Assembly (NCBI GenBank): GCA_021464245.1
Contig: JADCRB010000013.1
Location: forward strand, 4,756,466 to 4,820,465
Length of the DNA stretch: 64,000 nt
Direction of reading: 5' to 3'
Source of the DNA: Carallia brachiata
Taxonomy: Eukaryota; Streptophyta; Magnoliopsida; Malpighiales; Rhizophoraceae
The notes beneath the pieces were generated by a model. It ran no database searches and was not told the DNA's origin. It worked only from the letters and a program-made list of their open reading frames with translations. A program made the translations under genes and the position numbers. Position 1 is the stretch's first letter. Each line of letters begins with the position of its first letter. Shown here one piece after another: positions 26,178 through 38,299 of this stretch.

Positions 26178-29100
26178 ATGGCAATGTTCACGAAGGCCAT
26201 CAAATCCTCCACAACTCTCTGCCGATTTTCCTCTCTACAATCCGTTTCCAGATCTGTAATTTTTCTTCTTTCGAGGCGATTTTGGAATTCAATGTTCAGT
26301 TTTTTCTTTTTTTTTTTTTTAAATTTTAATTTTAACTTACAAGTAGGTTAGCACGCTGGTGCTGGCGGAGCACGAGGGCGGCGCGATCAAGGCTCCGTCG
26401 GTGAGTGCGGTGGAGGCAGCGAAGTCGTTGGGCGGTGGCGACAACGCCGTTTCTATACTGTTGGCCGGATCAGGGCCTTCTCTTCAAGAGGCTGCCGCAC
26501 GTGCTGCCTCTTGTCATCCTTCCGTTTCTCAGGTTCGAAATTTTCTTGTGCCTTTTGTTGTGCTATTGGCGATTGTTTGGCTTGTTTTGTACATTTGTGA
26601 GAAATTGATATGTAGATTGAATTTATCAAAAGGCTTCCGCACTAAATTCAATCGAAATATAACTCGATTTTCGCGAGGCATGAGGTTATTTGATGTCTTG
26701 CTTGCGAATTTATCTACACGTTTGTGTGTTTGCGTGTGCAATAAGTTCTTGGTTGAGTTTAACATGAAGTCTGAAGAATGTTGTGTGGGGGCTTTCTTTT
26801 GTAGGTGTTTGTGGCTGATTCGGATGCATTTACACATCCGCTAGCCGAACCTTGGGCTAGGTTAGTGCATTTGGTTCAGCAGAAATGTGGTTACACACAT
26901 ATAGTTGCTGCTGCAAATTCATTTGGGAAAAACATTCTACCGCGTGCAGCTGCACTTCTAGATGTGTCTCCGGTTACCGATGTTGTTAGTATTTGCAGTT
27001 CCAGTCAGTTTGTGAGGTAAATACTGTGCTTTCCCTGCTTCACTTTCCTAATGGATAGTCTTTGGTGGTGATGGTGTTGTATGTTGGACTAGTCAGTTTG
27101 GTTATTCATGTTGCAACTTGCATTGAGGATATCTAAAGCATCGCAATGACATTGTAACACACCACTAGACATTTACAGGGTGGTTAGCTTTTTAAGTTTC
27201 ATTCGACTAGTTCTCGGACGCGAAAAACTGAGCAGTTAATTAGTCCATTATTTGTACTTCTTCTAATCCTAGATTTTGTGTGAATACTCATTTCTCCTTT
27301 TAGATCTCTACACCCAACGTTTTAACTTTAAAGCTTATAGTCTCTAGTATAACTTTGGCCTAAAAGAGAGATAACACTTCTGACTTTTACAAATGAAAGC
27401 AGCCCTAGACCCTGCACAACCTATTTGTATGCAAAAGCAAAATCAACTTTTGTATGTAGAGGTTGGTGACTTAATGAATATGGCTGTATCCTGCAACAAG
27501 TAACATAGATAGATAGTTGCGAGAAATTGATGCAAAGAAATTCAAATTTTTAGACATGGGTTCTAGTTGTTTCCGTGCAGTCCTATGTCCTTTCTAGTAT
27601 AATGTGCCTTTATTTTGTGTTCTAGTGTTGATTTTCAAGAGCCTACGATACTAGTTTGAAAAATTTTTTTGGGCAGACTGCTAAGCCTCAACCTTTTCAT
27701 TTATTCCCCTTATAATGGCATGTTGAGTGCAACTCTGTCGTGCATGAAAGATTTAATTGGCGACAACTTTTACAGGTATTGCTGACATTATATAATGATG
27801 AAGAGTTAATCGAGTTTATGAGAGATTTTTTGTGTGTATGTTGCAGGCCAATTTATGCGGGAAATGCTCTTTGTACTGTACGATATACTGGCACTGATCC
27901 GTGTATGTTGACCATTAGATCAACGTCCTTTCCCATACCTGCTCAGATGGCTGATTCAAAGTCTAATGAAGCTCCTATCTCCCAGGTTGATCTCTCAACC
28001 TTTGATGCAGGTCTGTTTGTCATTTTCGAATAGCAAAAGCTCTTCTTAGCTAGTCTCTTCCATATGACAAGGCTCATAATTCTCTTTAGAGCTCTTGCGG
28101 GTTCTTTTCACAGTACATGGCCATGGCATTTCTGGATTATTATTCCACATTTTATTTGGCTAACAAACATGCATCTGGTTATTCTTGATAACTTAACTGC
28201 AGATTACGTTGGTAAGTCTAGATATGTAAAGCACACATCTCAAGACAAGGAACGGCCTGATCTTGGAAATGCACGAGTTGTGGTCACTGGAGGCCGTGGT
28301 TTGAAAAGTTCAGAGAACTTCAAAATGATTGAAAAGCTTGCAGAAAAACTTGGTGCAGCAGGTAATTTCTTCAGATGCATTTTGAATTTCCCTCAAATTA
28401 TGTATATGAATTTTGGGCCCAAGTTGCACATTGTGGACGTAGAATTTGTTCTGATATGTAGACGTTTCAAAGAATCTTTAAATCTTCCATTTTAGGCCAG
28501 GATATCTATTTCTATACGAGACAGCATTTGGAACTTTAGGATGACAAATCCTGTGACATTTTGTGCTTAAATCATCTCCACTCATGAGGATTTTTTGAAT
28601 GACTTAATCTTTAGTTGGTGCTACTCGTGCTGCTGTTGATGCTGGATTTGTTCCGAATGATCTCCAGGTACTTCATTGTCATTCTTAAGGCATATCTGGC
28701 AGTGGAAGCCATTCTCTGCTTGAGATCATGATTCTTTTATTGCGTGCTTGTTGAATGATTCTGACATGATTATACCTCTGTCAATTTTTCTTCTGCAAGC
28801 ATTGAAAATTATTCATTTGCATTGCATTGAGAACCATATTTGCCTCAGAATGGAAACATAGTGTTTGTTTTTGATTGCGACTACTATGTCTGCCAGGTCG
28901 GTCAGACTGGAAAAATTGTTGCCCCTGAATTGTACATGGCTTTTGGTGTTTCTGGAGCCATTCAACATATAGCTGGCATGAGAGATTCCAAGGTCATTGT
29001 TGCTGTAAACAAGGATGCAGATGCACCCATATTCCAGGTGACGGTTGAAATCCTGTGTCCCTTTCTGCCCCCTTTGAAAGGTTCTTAATTCATAATGAAA

Positions 29101-29909
29101 TGGTAATATAATAATGTACTCCTCAGTTCTGGAATCATATAGAAAAATACAGGGTGTTATAAAGTTTTTGCTACACCTTCTATTATGCTCTTGCAGGATA
29201 GAAACTTTATGGTTATAATTGATATAATAATAAAGATGGTAACAACACCACCGTCTGTTGCTCCCCTTTATGAGAGAAAAACCTTAGTAAATAGATAGTA
29301 AGGACCCAATGCTTAATTGGAAGGCTGTGTGATTGGTAAATAATGCACTTGAGATCACCTTATAATCTAATCAAGTCACATAAGCGTAATTTTTATTGGC
29401 ATCGGATACCATACTCTTGTCTTTGTACTTCATGTCACCAGTTGAGAGATAAAAGAGTGTTTCTTCTATAGAAAACACAACTGTTAGTTTTGTTATTTTG
29501 TTCCATTTTGTAGTTTTTTTACTTTGCAAGTTGTAATTATCGGCATGAAGTTGTAAATAGATATAGAAAACATAAGCGTAATTAACGGGGATTGTAGTTT
29601 TGTTTACTTTGCAAGTTCTCAGTTCTACTTAATTTGTAACTAGATCTGGTATTATTTTCTATTCTCATATGCCAATTGGCGAAAACTTACTGATCTCGAG
29701 CTTTCAGTGGCAGAGATTTCTTGAAATTTATCTTCTCCTGGAATGGATGGATTTTTTGATTGCAGGTTGCCGATTATGGGCTTGTCGGTGACCTCTTCGT
29801 GGTGATACCTGAGTTGTTAGAGAAGTTCCCGAGAAAAAGTAGATCCCTGCTACAGGCTAATGGCAATTTAGAGCGTCTGCAATTTAATGCCAGGTTCCAC
29901 CCTCATTGA
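26178..29909 (+). CDS. ETFA: Electron transfer flavoprotein subunit alpha, mitochondrial
   Basis: ETF-alpha binds FAD and, with ETF-beta, carries electrons from matrix dehydrogenases of branched-chain amino acid, lysine and phytol breakdown to ETF-ubiquinone oxidoreductase. Eight exons: 26178-26255, 26347-26532, 26805-27016, 27847-28010, 28203-28361, 28615-28667, 28897-29037 and 29766-29909. All are GT-AG, 1137 nt (378 aa). The N-terminus ([17 protein letters not shown]) is a typical matrix presequence. The ETF domain starts near [12 protein letters not shown]. The C-terminal FAD-binding region holds [19 protein letters not shown] (from residue 286) and [12 protein letters not shown]. Oddity: plant homologues end EKLPEKK. 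Here the bases for E-K-K-stop are present at 29831-29842 but one frame off, because one base is missing in the preceding CCN codon (29829-29830). The open frame therefore runs 26 codons past residue 352 to TGA at 29907. The rest is standard and the gene is probably expressed. Confidence 0.94.
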
Positions 29910-30042
29910 CGAGGCGTGATTTTTTGACAAATGATTTTTAATTGTTTTTGTATCAATTAGCCGTGACTCGAATTCAAACTCATGACTTTCAGGCCTGAGC
30001 TTTGAAATGAGTAGCACTCTCGTTGAGGAAAAAATAACATGG

Positions 30043-30073
<31 letters not shown>
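30043..30073. repeat. (ATA)10 microsatellite
   Basis: A perfect ATA trinucleotide tract lies about 130 nt past the ETFA stop, probably in or near the 3' UTR. Confidence 0.95.
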
Positions 30074-30074
<1 letters not shown>

Positions 30075-31716
30075 CTGTAAATGCCTTTTTTACTGCAAGT
30101 GGCAGGGGCCATCAATGGCGAATGATGTGCATGCATGATACCCTCGGGTGGTCCTGATCCCTGTGCGATTGTAGGATGTGTGCGTATTGATGTTAATTCG
30201 TCCTCATCCTTTGGGAAAATCGGCATCATTTCAAGCTTGTACGACCTGACATTTGATGAATTGTTGCTAATAATTCTTCTTTTCCAGGTTCACTGTGAAA
30301 GTTCAGTGGTCCCGCTATTCAACTATAATTTTTTTTCTTTCCTGAAAAATGTCTTATTTCCAGTGAAATTTATGTATAAATATTCTAAATGAAAGGTTTG
30401 ATTTTTTGTAAGAAAAATTCGAGTACAATGTGGAACCGAAAAGTTCTTAATGAACTGTTCGTGCTACGAGCACAAAACGGAAAACTATCTATACTAGAAA
30501 TTAGGGCATTAAACGTGATCACTTGCATCGGACCATCCACATTGGGGGATCGTATTGATTAATATGGTGGGACCATTTCGACTTACAGCTTAAGTAGATT
30601 TTTTTTTTTTTTTTGTTCAATTGAATTGGGAAGAAAAAATTAGATATAGGTGAAATGTAAATATGCTTCAAAATTTTTTTATTTAGTGGTCACAAAGTTA
30701 TATCCCGCAAATGACTCGGTATTGGTGTTTGTGACTTTTGGCGTCGAAGAGATTTTTTAATGCATACGCCACATAGAATGTCATCAATTGATGCAAGACA
30801 CATTTGTTTGGAGATATAGGACGCCAACAATTAAGAGTATAATTAGTGGGGTTACGATTATTTGGCAATTTTCGTTGGATGATCATTTGAAATGACTACA
30901 TGATTGGACTTTGCCTTGGAGCTGTTAGCTAGCCAACATGAGGATGGTACAAACATGCAATTGGGCAGGCAAGATTACTCCTCACCCATGTAAATTGAAG
31001 AATACTTTGTTGCCTGATATTGAACACAATTGGTGTCTGGTATATCTTTTAGCATGTGCTTCGTGTCTCATATCATATGTAACGTTTTAAAAATCTTTCA
31101 AAGTCTTGCCTTCCGCCTCAAAATGTTCTGTGATAATTGCGATTGTTTGCTTGATGGAAAGCATATGGTCGGGACTTGGAAATATATGTCAAGGCCTTTT
31201 CCTGGTTAAAAACTGGTCGGAATTCATGCATCTAATCGCGGAGACTCTCATGTCAAGAGAAATTAACTGTTGGGACCACGTTGTGTGTAGTTTAAGTGGT
31301 AAAGTCACTTGTGGAGTAATCATTTGACAATAGTTCGAAGGTCTGTAACACAAGGTGGAGTTGCATGTACGTTGTCTCTTACATTTTGGACCGGTGACCC
31401 TTATTAGGCCTTTAAAGTATGCTCCTCCGTAGTCATGGTGTAGCGTCTCAATCGCACCCTATAGGAGAAGTAGTGCAATCCTTTTTGATGGGCTCGTGAG
31501 GGAGTCACCCTGGTTGCCCATCTTTTAAAAAAAAAATAAATAAGAAAAGAAATTAAGTGTTGGAAAAAGTTGTACGCAAAAAAATCGCATATCGGCATGC
31601 ACATGGTTGGTCGCGATGACAATAAAGAGATGAGTCTCTTTTTCTTGTCAAGCAATAAAATCTTGAGTACACAAACATAATAGAACGTGCATTCTTTAAT
31701 TATGACGCATATAATT

Positions 31717-31865
31717 GTTTTTTTCTTGTTAAGAAGCTTATCAAGTAGTTATACAATAGTAATAACTCTTTTTATTTTTACAAATCACATATTTTCTTCT
31801 CATGATCAAAAATATAAACTTTTGCAAAATAGTGGTCTAAGTTATTAACCACTACATTGCCCTCT
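31717..31865 (-). repeat. SINE-like repeat, family copy 1 (minus orientation)
   Basis: Read on the minus strand it begins with TAGTGGTTAATAACTTAG, has an internal AGTTTATATTTTTGATCATGAG block, then GATTTGTAAAAATAAAAAGAG, and ends in an A-rich tail. The same order of blocks occurs at 36822, 37607, 42764, 43487, 53418 and, on the plus strand, at 51760. It is a degenerate copy and its ends are approximate. Confidence 0.45.
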
Positions 31866-34550
31866 AAAAATTGATACATTATATTCACATCCTCAGTATG
31901 GCCGAAGAATGATCATCTACCAATATTATAAGAGACTATTTAGTTATAAATTGACTTTAGATTAAAACTGGTCAACACGACGAAGACACTCAATTTGTTT
32001 GTTATATCATCTACATTTATCAACAGAATCATTTTTCCATGTTATTAAACTACTAAAAGCCTAATAAATGCAGAGTCCGCATGTGTAGAATCATTCCAAA
32101 TGTCACGAGCCAGGTGATCTTGTATTATAATAGTTGAACTCTTAATTTTAATAATTAAGTTAAAATTTTGATACGGACGAAAGAAAATCATTCGCTATAT
32201 GATAATGGACATCAAAATTCCATTTTCACTTTTATTAGGCGCTCTTTATCGATGTCTCTTTACTAAATTGAACTCTTTCTCTATCTCTCTTTATCTCTCT
32301 TTGCGCAGCAATAAAATATTAAAAAAATATTAATTTTTTAAAAAATAATTTTAAAATACTAATAAAATAATACAATTTATTAAATAATTAAATTTATAAA
32401 AAATAAATAAATTATAAAATACTATTAAATAAAATTACATTAGTACTCAAATGCAGCTAAGTCATTTAATCTTATTCTAAAATATTATGAAAATTGAATC
32501 TTATTATCAAATGATAAATATGAAGTGGCGGGAGTTGGGGAATGGTGTCTCCTCATAAGGCCTTGGAAGTTGGAATATTACTTGGGTGATGGCAGACAGC
32601 AGCTCAGCAATTTTGGTACGAATATCCTTTTTCCTTTTTTTTTGTTGATGGCTGGTGGCAAATTTAGCATAATTTTTCTCTAAAAAATTTCATTTATCCA
32701 ATATTCATACATTGTATATGTTAATATCTCAGAGAGAGGGATTTTATGTGAAAAAAGAGAGAGAGAGAGACGCAGAAAAAAGAGAGAGGGGTTTTATGGA
32801 AAAACCAAGTTGTTATATTTTGCACGGAGGCAGAATATTCCTCTTCTAAACTCAACTATAATACTCAATACCAATATTAGTACAAGAATTAATAATTCAA
32901 ATATATAATAAAAAGTCTACTCCAAATTTTTTATTCACTCACCAAGTACCAATGTGGCCCTAAACAACCCTATAGCCGACTCTTGAAAATTAAGAGTGGG
33001 AGTGGGCAAAGAAAAAGAAACGTAGCCTTTGCTTTAACTTGGAAGCACCATTTTATTAACTCAAGTTGATGGGTTGGGGGGGACTAATTAGTGGGTTGTT
33101 AGGTTATCGTTGAAATTATTCATTACCCTCATCATAAAAGATCCCAAATTCCAAATTAGCAAACCGAAATATTTGAAATTAAAAAGACTATATGTATCAT
33201 ATAAAGCAAAGCCTACCAATTGTGTTCAGTTGCTCTCCCTAATGGGATTGCTGTACGGTTGACGACTTCTTCAACTTTATGTTGAGAATATGATTTATGG
33301 AGAGAGACAAAAGGTTAGGCCAATGCTCGTTTTCATTTATTATAAAGTTCATTGTGTCGCGCATTACACTATAGAGATAATTTCCTAAAAATTATAATCC
33401 CACCCCTCGAAGATCAAAATGTTTAAAGTTTTAATCACGGGGTAGATGAGGCCAATGTTTGGTGTGCACCTTCATGCCATAACTTAAAGAGAAAAAGTTT
33501 TTGGGCATACAAAATTAGCATACAATTTGGTCATATTGCAACAGTTTATATTTTTTTTGCAACTATAATTATAGTTTTTGCAACAAAAATTTATGCTTTA
33601 TTTTTTTGTTGTAAAAAATAAGTGTGTTGTTGCAAAAAATGTGATCGTGGTTGCAGTATGACCCAATTGTATGACAAAAATTGTATGCCCATATAATGAT
33701 TCCCTAACTTAAAATGGCCTAGTTTTCTCGTGGTAGAATGGGTTTCATGGCAAAAAGAGGTCCCATATAGATAGCAGAATACGTGCATTTTGGCATTTAG
33801 CTGGAAATCATCATGTATTAGGCATTCAAGCTATATAAACCGTAAAAATTAACGAGAAATGTTCATTTATTTATGTATTTCTTATTAGTATTTTTTAGTC
33901 GTCCAAATTTCCTCACCGTTAAATTTTTTTAGGATTAATTGTCACAAACTGAGTTTCAAACTTTAAACTTTTGGTAAAGTATACTCGGCACGAACATGAG
34001 AACATATGCTGCTCTAAGATTTTCGTTGGTTTAAGAGGAATCGTTGTGTATATTTCTAAGGAAACACAAACCCATCTCATGATTCCATCATTTTTCCTTC
34101 TTAATATCCGATAACACATGTTTAGAGGACTGACATAGCTAGATAACTAACTTTGCATAAAGCTAATCCTTGCATGGAGCTAGGCAAACTGATGGAACCC
34201 TTTATCAAATCATCAAATATTTGCAAAGCTTTAAACTTGGCTTTGTTTTAGTAAATAATGTTTTTATTTTCATCCTCCAATAAATCTAAAAGGCTAAAAG
34301 AAGCAAGCTTGCATGATAAGTACACTTCAAATGTTGCAGATGAGATATGCACGATGGGTCCTTATCTCATTTATATATCCAGGCAGCAAGCAACATTTTG
34401 ATTTTTTCTTTTTTTTTTTGGGGGGGGGGGGGGTTGGTTGTGTTTATAGCTTCATTATGATGCAGTTGCCATAGATATATATGGTACAGACACATTGAGA
34501 GAGATATCAGATAGATAGAGAGGACAAAGGGACAGTGGATCAAAATGGAA

Positions 34551-35417
34551 TCAACCTAGATAATTTACTACCATGGACAAAGGAACTAAGCAAAGTCCCC
34601 TTTTCTTCAGTTCTGACAAGTCACTTTCTGTCCCAAGAAAACCCAAATCACTTTTCTCATTTGCCTGCAGGCTGCTTGTTGCACTCCCTTTCTCCTACAA
34701 TACCATTAAGTTATAACCAACAAAATTTAAGTACTTTTTCAGGTGTAAGAATTAACTAAGGCAACCAAGAAAAGTAGAACTTCAATAGATGCTAATGTTA
34801 TTACCTGGGAGATGTCCATATTGCCTTTCTCCTTTGTTTTGCTGTTGAACTGGTTCATCACATCACAGACCTATTCCAACATCCAAGAAAACCCAAAAAA
34901 AGGTGGTTGACTTAAGAACGAAAATGTAGATATAAGGGAGTTGCTTACATGAACAAAGGAAAGCCCACCTAGACAATAGATTTATAGAGTAGAATTGATC
35001 GAAGCAATAAAAAAAAAAAATGGAGGATGAGAGAATTCTGACTTTGGGGCTATTAACAGGAGAAGTGGCAGTATCCTCCAAAGCATCATCCAAGAGGGCT
35101 TTTCTGGTTTTCCTCTTCTTGAAACTCAACCTATTGTAGCTTTTGCCATTAGACAAGCCAACAGCTGCTGGTTTGTTGTCAACTGACCTCTTCACAACCA
35201 AAGAAGCAGCATCAGAGACTAGAGAGGCACATATTTCATCATGATCATCAACACAGAAAGAACCATCCTTATTCTCATCATTATTGTTGTTAGCTAAGAA
35301 ATCCTCAAAGTACATGGTCCAAGTGCTCTCTTCAATATTATCATTAGTTGTTCTTTCATGATGATCATTGGATGAGGAAGAGAGAAATTTGCGCACAGAA
35401 GTTGTTGAATTTTCCAT
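34551..35417 (-). CDS. VUP1: Vascular-related unknown protein (VUP1-like)
   Basis: This is a small plant-specific protein of the VUP family, linked in Arabidopsis to vascular tissue and growth; its biochemical role is not known. Three exons on the minus strand (35417-35043, 34870-34805, 34694-34551) give 585 nt and 194 aa with GT-AG introns and phase 0 joins. The N-terminus is Ser/Asn/acidic-rich with ESTWTMYFEDF at residues 30-40. It is followed by LVSDAASLV, a basic NLS-like KKRKTRK at 100-106, the family motif LEDTATSPVNSPK before the first intron, and the conserved C-terminus ELKKRGLCLVPLSMVVNYLG. Nuclear location is an inference from the basic cluster. I chose the start MENS because it matches the family. 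A second, in-frame ATG lies 18 codons upstream (35471) and would add a hydrophobic leader. A TATA box lies at 35541-35550. Confidence 0.85.
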
Positions 35418-35540
35418 GTTTTGTAATATCAATAAGAAGAAGAAAAGGAAGAAAATGGAGAGAAAGGGCATAAGAGAAAATATTTGTCAATGTAATATGT
35501 TGGTTAGTTCTAGAGGAAACATTTTTGAGGAACTGCATGA

Positions 35541-35550
35541 TATTTATAGC
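35541..35550 (-). promoter_or_regulatory. TATA box of the VUP-like gene
   Basis: On the minus strand the sequence reads GCTATAAATA, a strong TATA box about 125 bp before the MENS start codon. That leaves room for a ~90-nt leader. A transcription start about 30 nt downstream would still include the upstream in-frame ATG at 35471 in the leader. Confidence 0.6.
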
Positions 35551-36821
35551 AGAGCCAGGTGGAAGCAAAGGAAAATTTGAGAATGATACATTATTGCAAG
35601 GAATATAATCTTGGTGTGTGGGCCACTCAGGGCCTTGGACAAGTTACATTTTGTTGAGAGAGAGAGGCTTTGACCTTAAGGGTTGGATTAGATATGAACC
35701 AACATAGATTTTCATGTTCCATTTTTTTTTTTTTTTTTTTGGGTGGACTGATTCATCGAGTGCCTTGAACCAGCCACTCAACTATATTTTCAGGAGAATT
35801 TGGTAGTGCACTCAACTATGCATAAGCCAAAAATTAGTATTAAATTTTTACGAATTTTTTAATATAGTTTTATTATTTTTATTTTCTATTTATTTGAGTT
35901 CTAAACTTTTATATTTTATTTTATATGAGTCTATTTTTTGATAAAATTAGCTAATCCGTCAAAAAAAATAAAAGATGTTTAATTAGATGAAACATATTCA
36001 AAAAATATTAAAATCCGTCCAAAAAGGGATACAAATGGAACAAAATAAAAATGTAAAGTTAAATGAGAGAATAAAAAATAACAAAACTAATTTAAAAAAA
36101 TTCATAAAAATTTAAAACTCATTCATGATATATCTCCTCAACTATGAGTGCAATCTTATAGTCATTCGTCATGGTTCAGGCCAACTCACACAAGAAAAAA
36201 AGCATAACCAGAATCTCTCATTTTAGACCTTTTCTAAGCGCCTGAGTTTACTATCAAAGCTAAAAGTATAATGAAATCATATTTCTTTTGAAGGCTAAGA
36301 TGAGTGACCAACAACTAATTCAAACAATTAAGAAGTCATTTCCGAAATGATCTCTTTTTAATTATGTTTATAGACTCACCCTGTCTCTTATTTTCATAAA
36401 GAATCATTCAATGTTAGAAATTAGTTAGTTAAAGAATCATTCAACATTTCAACTCAATAGTTTATCACATAAATTAAGAGCCCATCAAATCAAAAGTAAG
36501 AATTTGAAGTTAACATTTAATTAGAGACTCTGATAAGATAGCAAAGTACATTTAACTAAACTGCTCAATATATTGAAATGGTATGACTAACATATTAATC
36601 TTTAAAAGTTTTATATGCTTGAATTTTTTATTTTGATAAGTTTTATATGCTAGAAATTTTGATACTAAACTTTAACATATATAATTGCAAATAACTCTTC
36701 CTTAATGGCTAAAAAAAGGTGCAAGGATACAATAAATAAACACACTCAATTGATGTCTTTAAGGATGTCTTTTCTTTAATTTATGTCTCCGTGATTATGA
36801 TTACTCGACTGATCAAACGTT

Positions 36822-36992
36822 CTTTTTTTTTTTTAATTAAAAAATTCATTAGGTCATAAATTACATAATAATAATAAATTATATAATAAAAATAACTGTT
36901 TTTAATTTTATAAATCTCATATATTTTTCATAAAATTACGACTTAAGACTTTGAATATAAAAATCTAAATTTATAATTACTAAAATATCTTA
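36822..36992 (-). repeat. SINE-like repeat, family copy 2 (minus orientation)
   Basis: The plus strand shows a T12 run followed by AATTCATTAGGTCATAAATTACATAATAATA and then TTTATAAATCTCATAT and ACGACTTAAGACTTTGA. On the minus strand this is the same block order as the other family copies, ending in a poly-A tail. Confidence 0.45.
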
Positions 36993-37606
36993 TAAAAAAC
37001 TACTGATCATGTATTTAGAACACATATAAGCATTCCTTTAACCGTTAGGCTGACCCACAAGTCGTTCAATAAAAGGATATTTCTTTTCTTAATTTACCTT
37101 TTGAAATGCCAAGGCATCTGTCGGCACCCATCATTGGATGGAATAGATGATGTATGAAGACTATTGACTTGGGGGAGAAAGAATAATAAAATATAAGCAG
37201 CTATCGTATATATCATAGCAAACCAAATTATGTGATATAATAAAAAAATTATATAATATATTAAAAAAATTAAAATATATATTAATATTTTTTATTTTTA
37301 CTAGTTAGTTACATATCGTATAATTTCTTCTAATATATTATATAATTTTTTTATAATCTCTTTATTATATCGTATAATTTTTTCTATTATATTACATATA
37401 ATAATTACTTAATAACTTCTTAACTTACCGCCGAATAGCTGTTTTATAAAATCTGAACTCAGAAATGATTACCTTTTAGAAGATAATATGACCTACGACT
37501 TTGTATCTTCTGCTGCCAAATTTTAGTGGTTTGGTGGGTAATGGCTGACGTTTGATGTACTCTTACCTTATATTTGTGCGTATCCTCTTACTAAAGCATT
37601 TGCAAT

Positions 37607-37742
37607 TTTTTTTTTTTTAATTAGAAGTCCCATTGAACGCTAATAACAAAAGAAATTTTACTTATTTTTATAAATTTTATTCTCAAAATTAGAATTGAAG
37701 ATGTCAAATTTAAATAGCTAAATTTTTAATCATTAAAGTATC
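37607..37742 (-). repeat. SINE-like repeat, family copy 3 (minus orientation)
   Basis: Minus strand: AATGATTAAAAATTTAG, then TCTTCAATTCTAATTTTGAG, AAATTTATAAAAATAAG, GCGTTCAATGGGACTTC and an A-tail of about 12. It is one of the better-preserved members of the family. Confidence 0.5.
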
Positions 37743-38121
37743 ATGTGAGAGACAACATTTGCAATACTTCTCATATTAGATTGAACTATAATTGAAGATT
37801 TTGTTTACCTGCTTAATTTAAATCTCAATAGGTGCTTAAAATCCTAATTAAATTAGAATACGAGGTTAATTAAGACTAATAAACTTCTTTGTTTGCACAT
37901 TAAAAGTACTACATACAAAGGCAAAACTTAGAGATGCATCTACTAAATCAAGCGGAACATGTAAAATAATGTAATTATTAGGGAATGATATGATCAATCA
38001 GATTTTAAAGCTTGTATTGCTTTCCTTTCAACAAGATGATCTCTCTTAAGGATTAAGATTTCAGAAAAAAATTAATTATAATTATCATACAGTTCAAACA
38101 ATTATTTATTTTAGTTTATTA

Positions 38122-38299
38122 CACCATAATAGGGTTTTACCAGCAGTCTGTAACTGTTGCATAAACCCTGAAAACTGCCTCCTAAAGTTTAATGCGGCCG
38201 TTTTTATTCCTCCGCAATTGTGACCACCGTAGCGTAGATTAGCAGTAGTTTTGTAGGCTTTTGCCACAAAAATAAAACCACTGAAATTTTGGCGTAGTG
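38122..38299. mobile_element. CACTA-type terminus or small non-autonomous element
   Basis: The minus strand from 38299 reads CACTACGCCAAAATTTCAG, followed by GTGGCAAAAGCC and several ACTGC/CTACG words. CACTA at the tip and short repeated subterminal motifs are typical of En/Spm-type elements. The left edge reads CACCA at 38122, giving a 178-bp unit with a GCGGCCG centre. The flanking trinucleotides (TTA and TTT) are not identical, so a target duplication is not proven. No transposase is visible. Confidence 0.4.

Larger units (their letters stand above)
29910..34550. other. Intergenic region between ETFA and the VUP-like gene
   Basis: The first few hundred bases should contain the ETFA 3' UTR. 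A minus-strand stretch at about 29960-30020 reads GTCATGAGTTTGAATTCGAGTC, a degenerate B-box-like motif. The rest is AT-rich with short frames only. It includes one SINE-like copy (31717-31865), GA-rich tracts near 32735-32800 and a G14 run near 34420. I find no gene. Confidence 0.5.

Noticed and set aside
26359..26844. 161-codon plus-strand frame as a separate gene
   Set aside because: Its first part is ETFA exon 2; the rest is intron read-through past a good GT donor at 26533.
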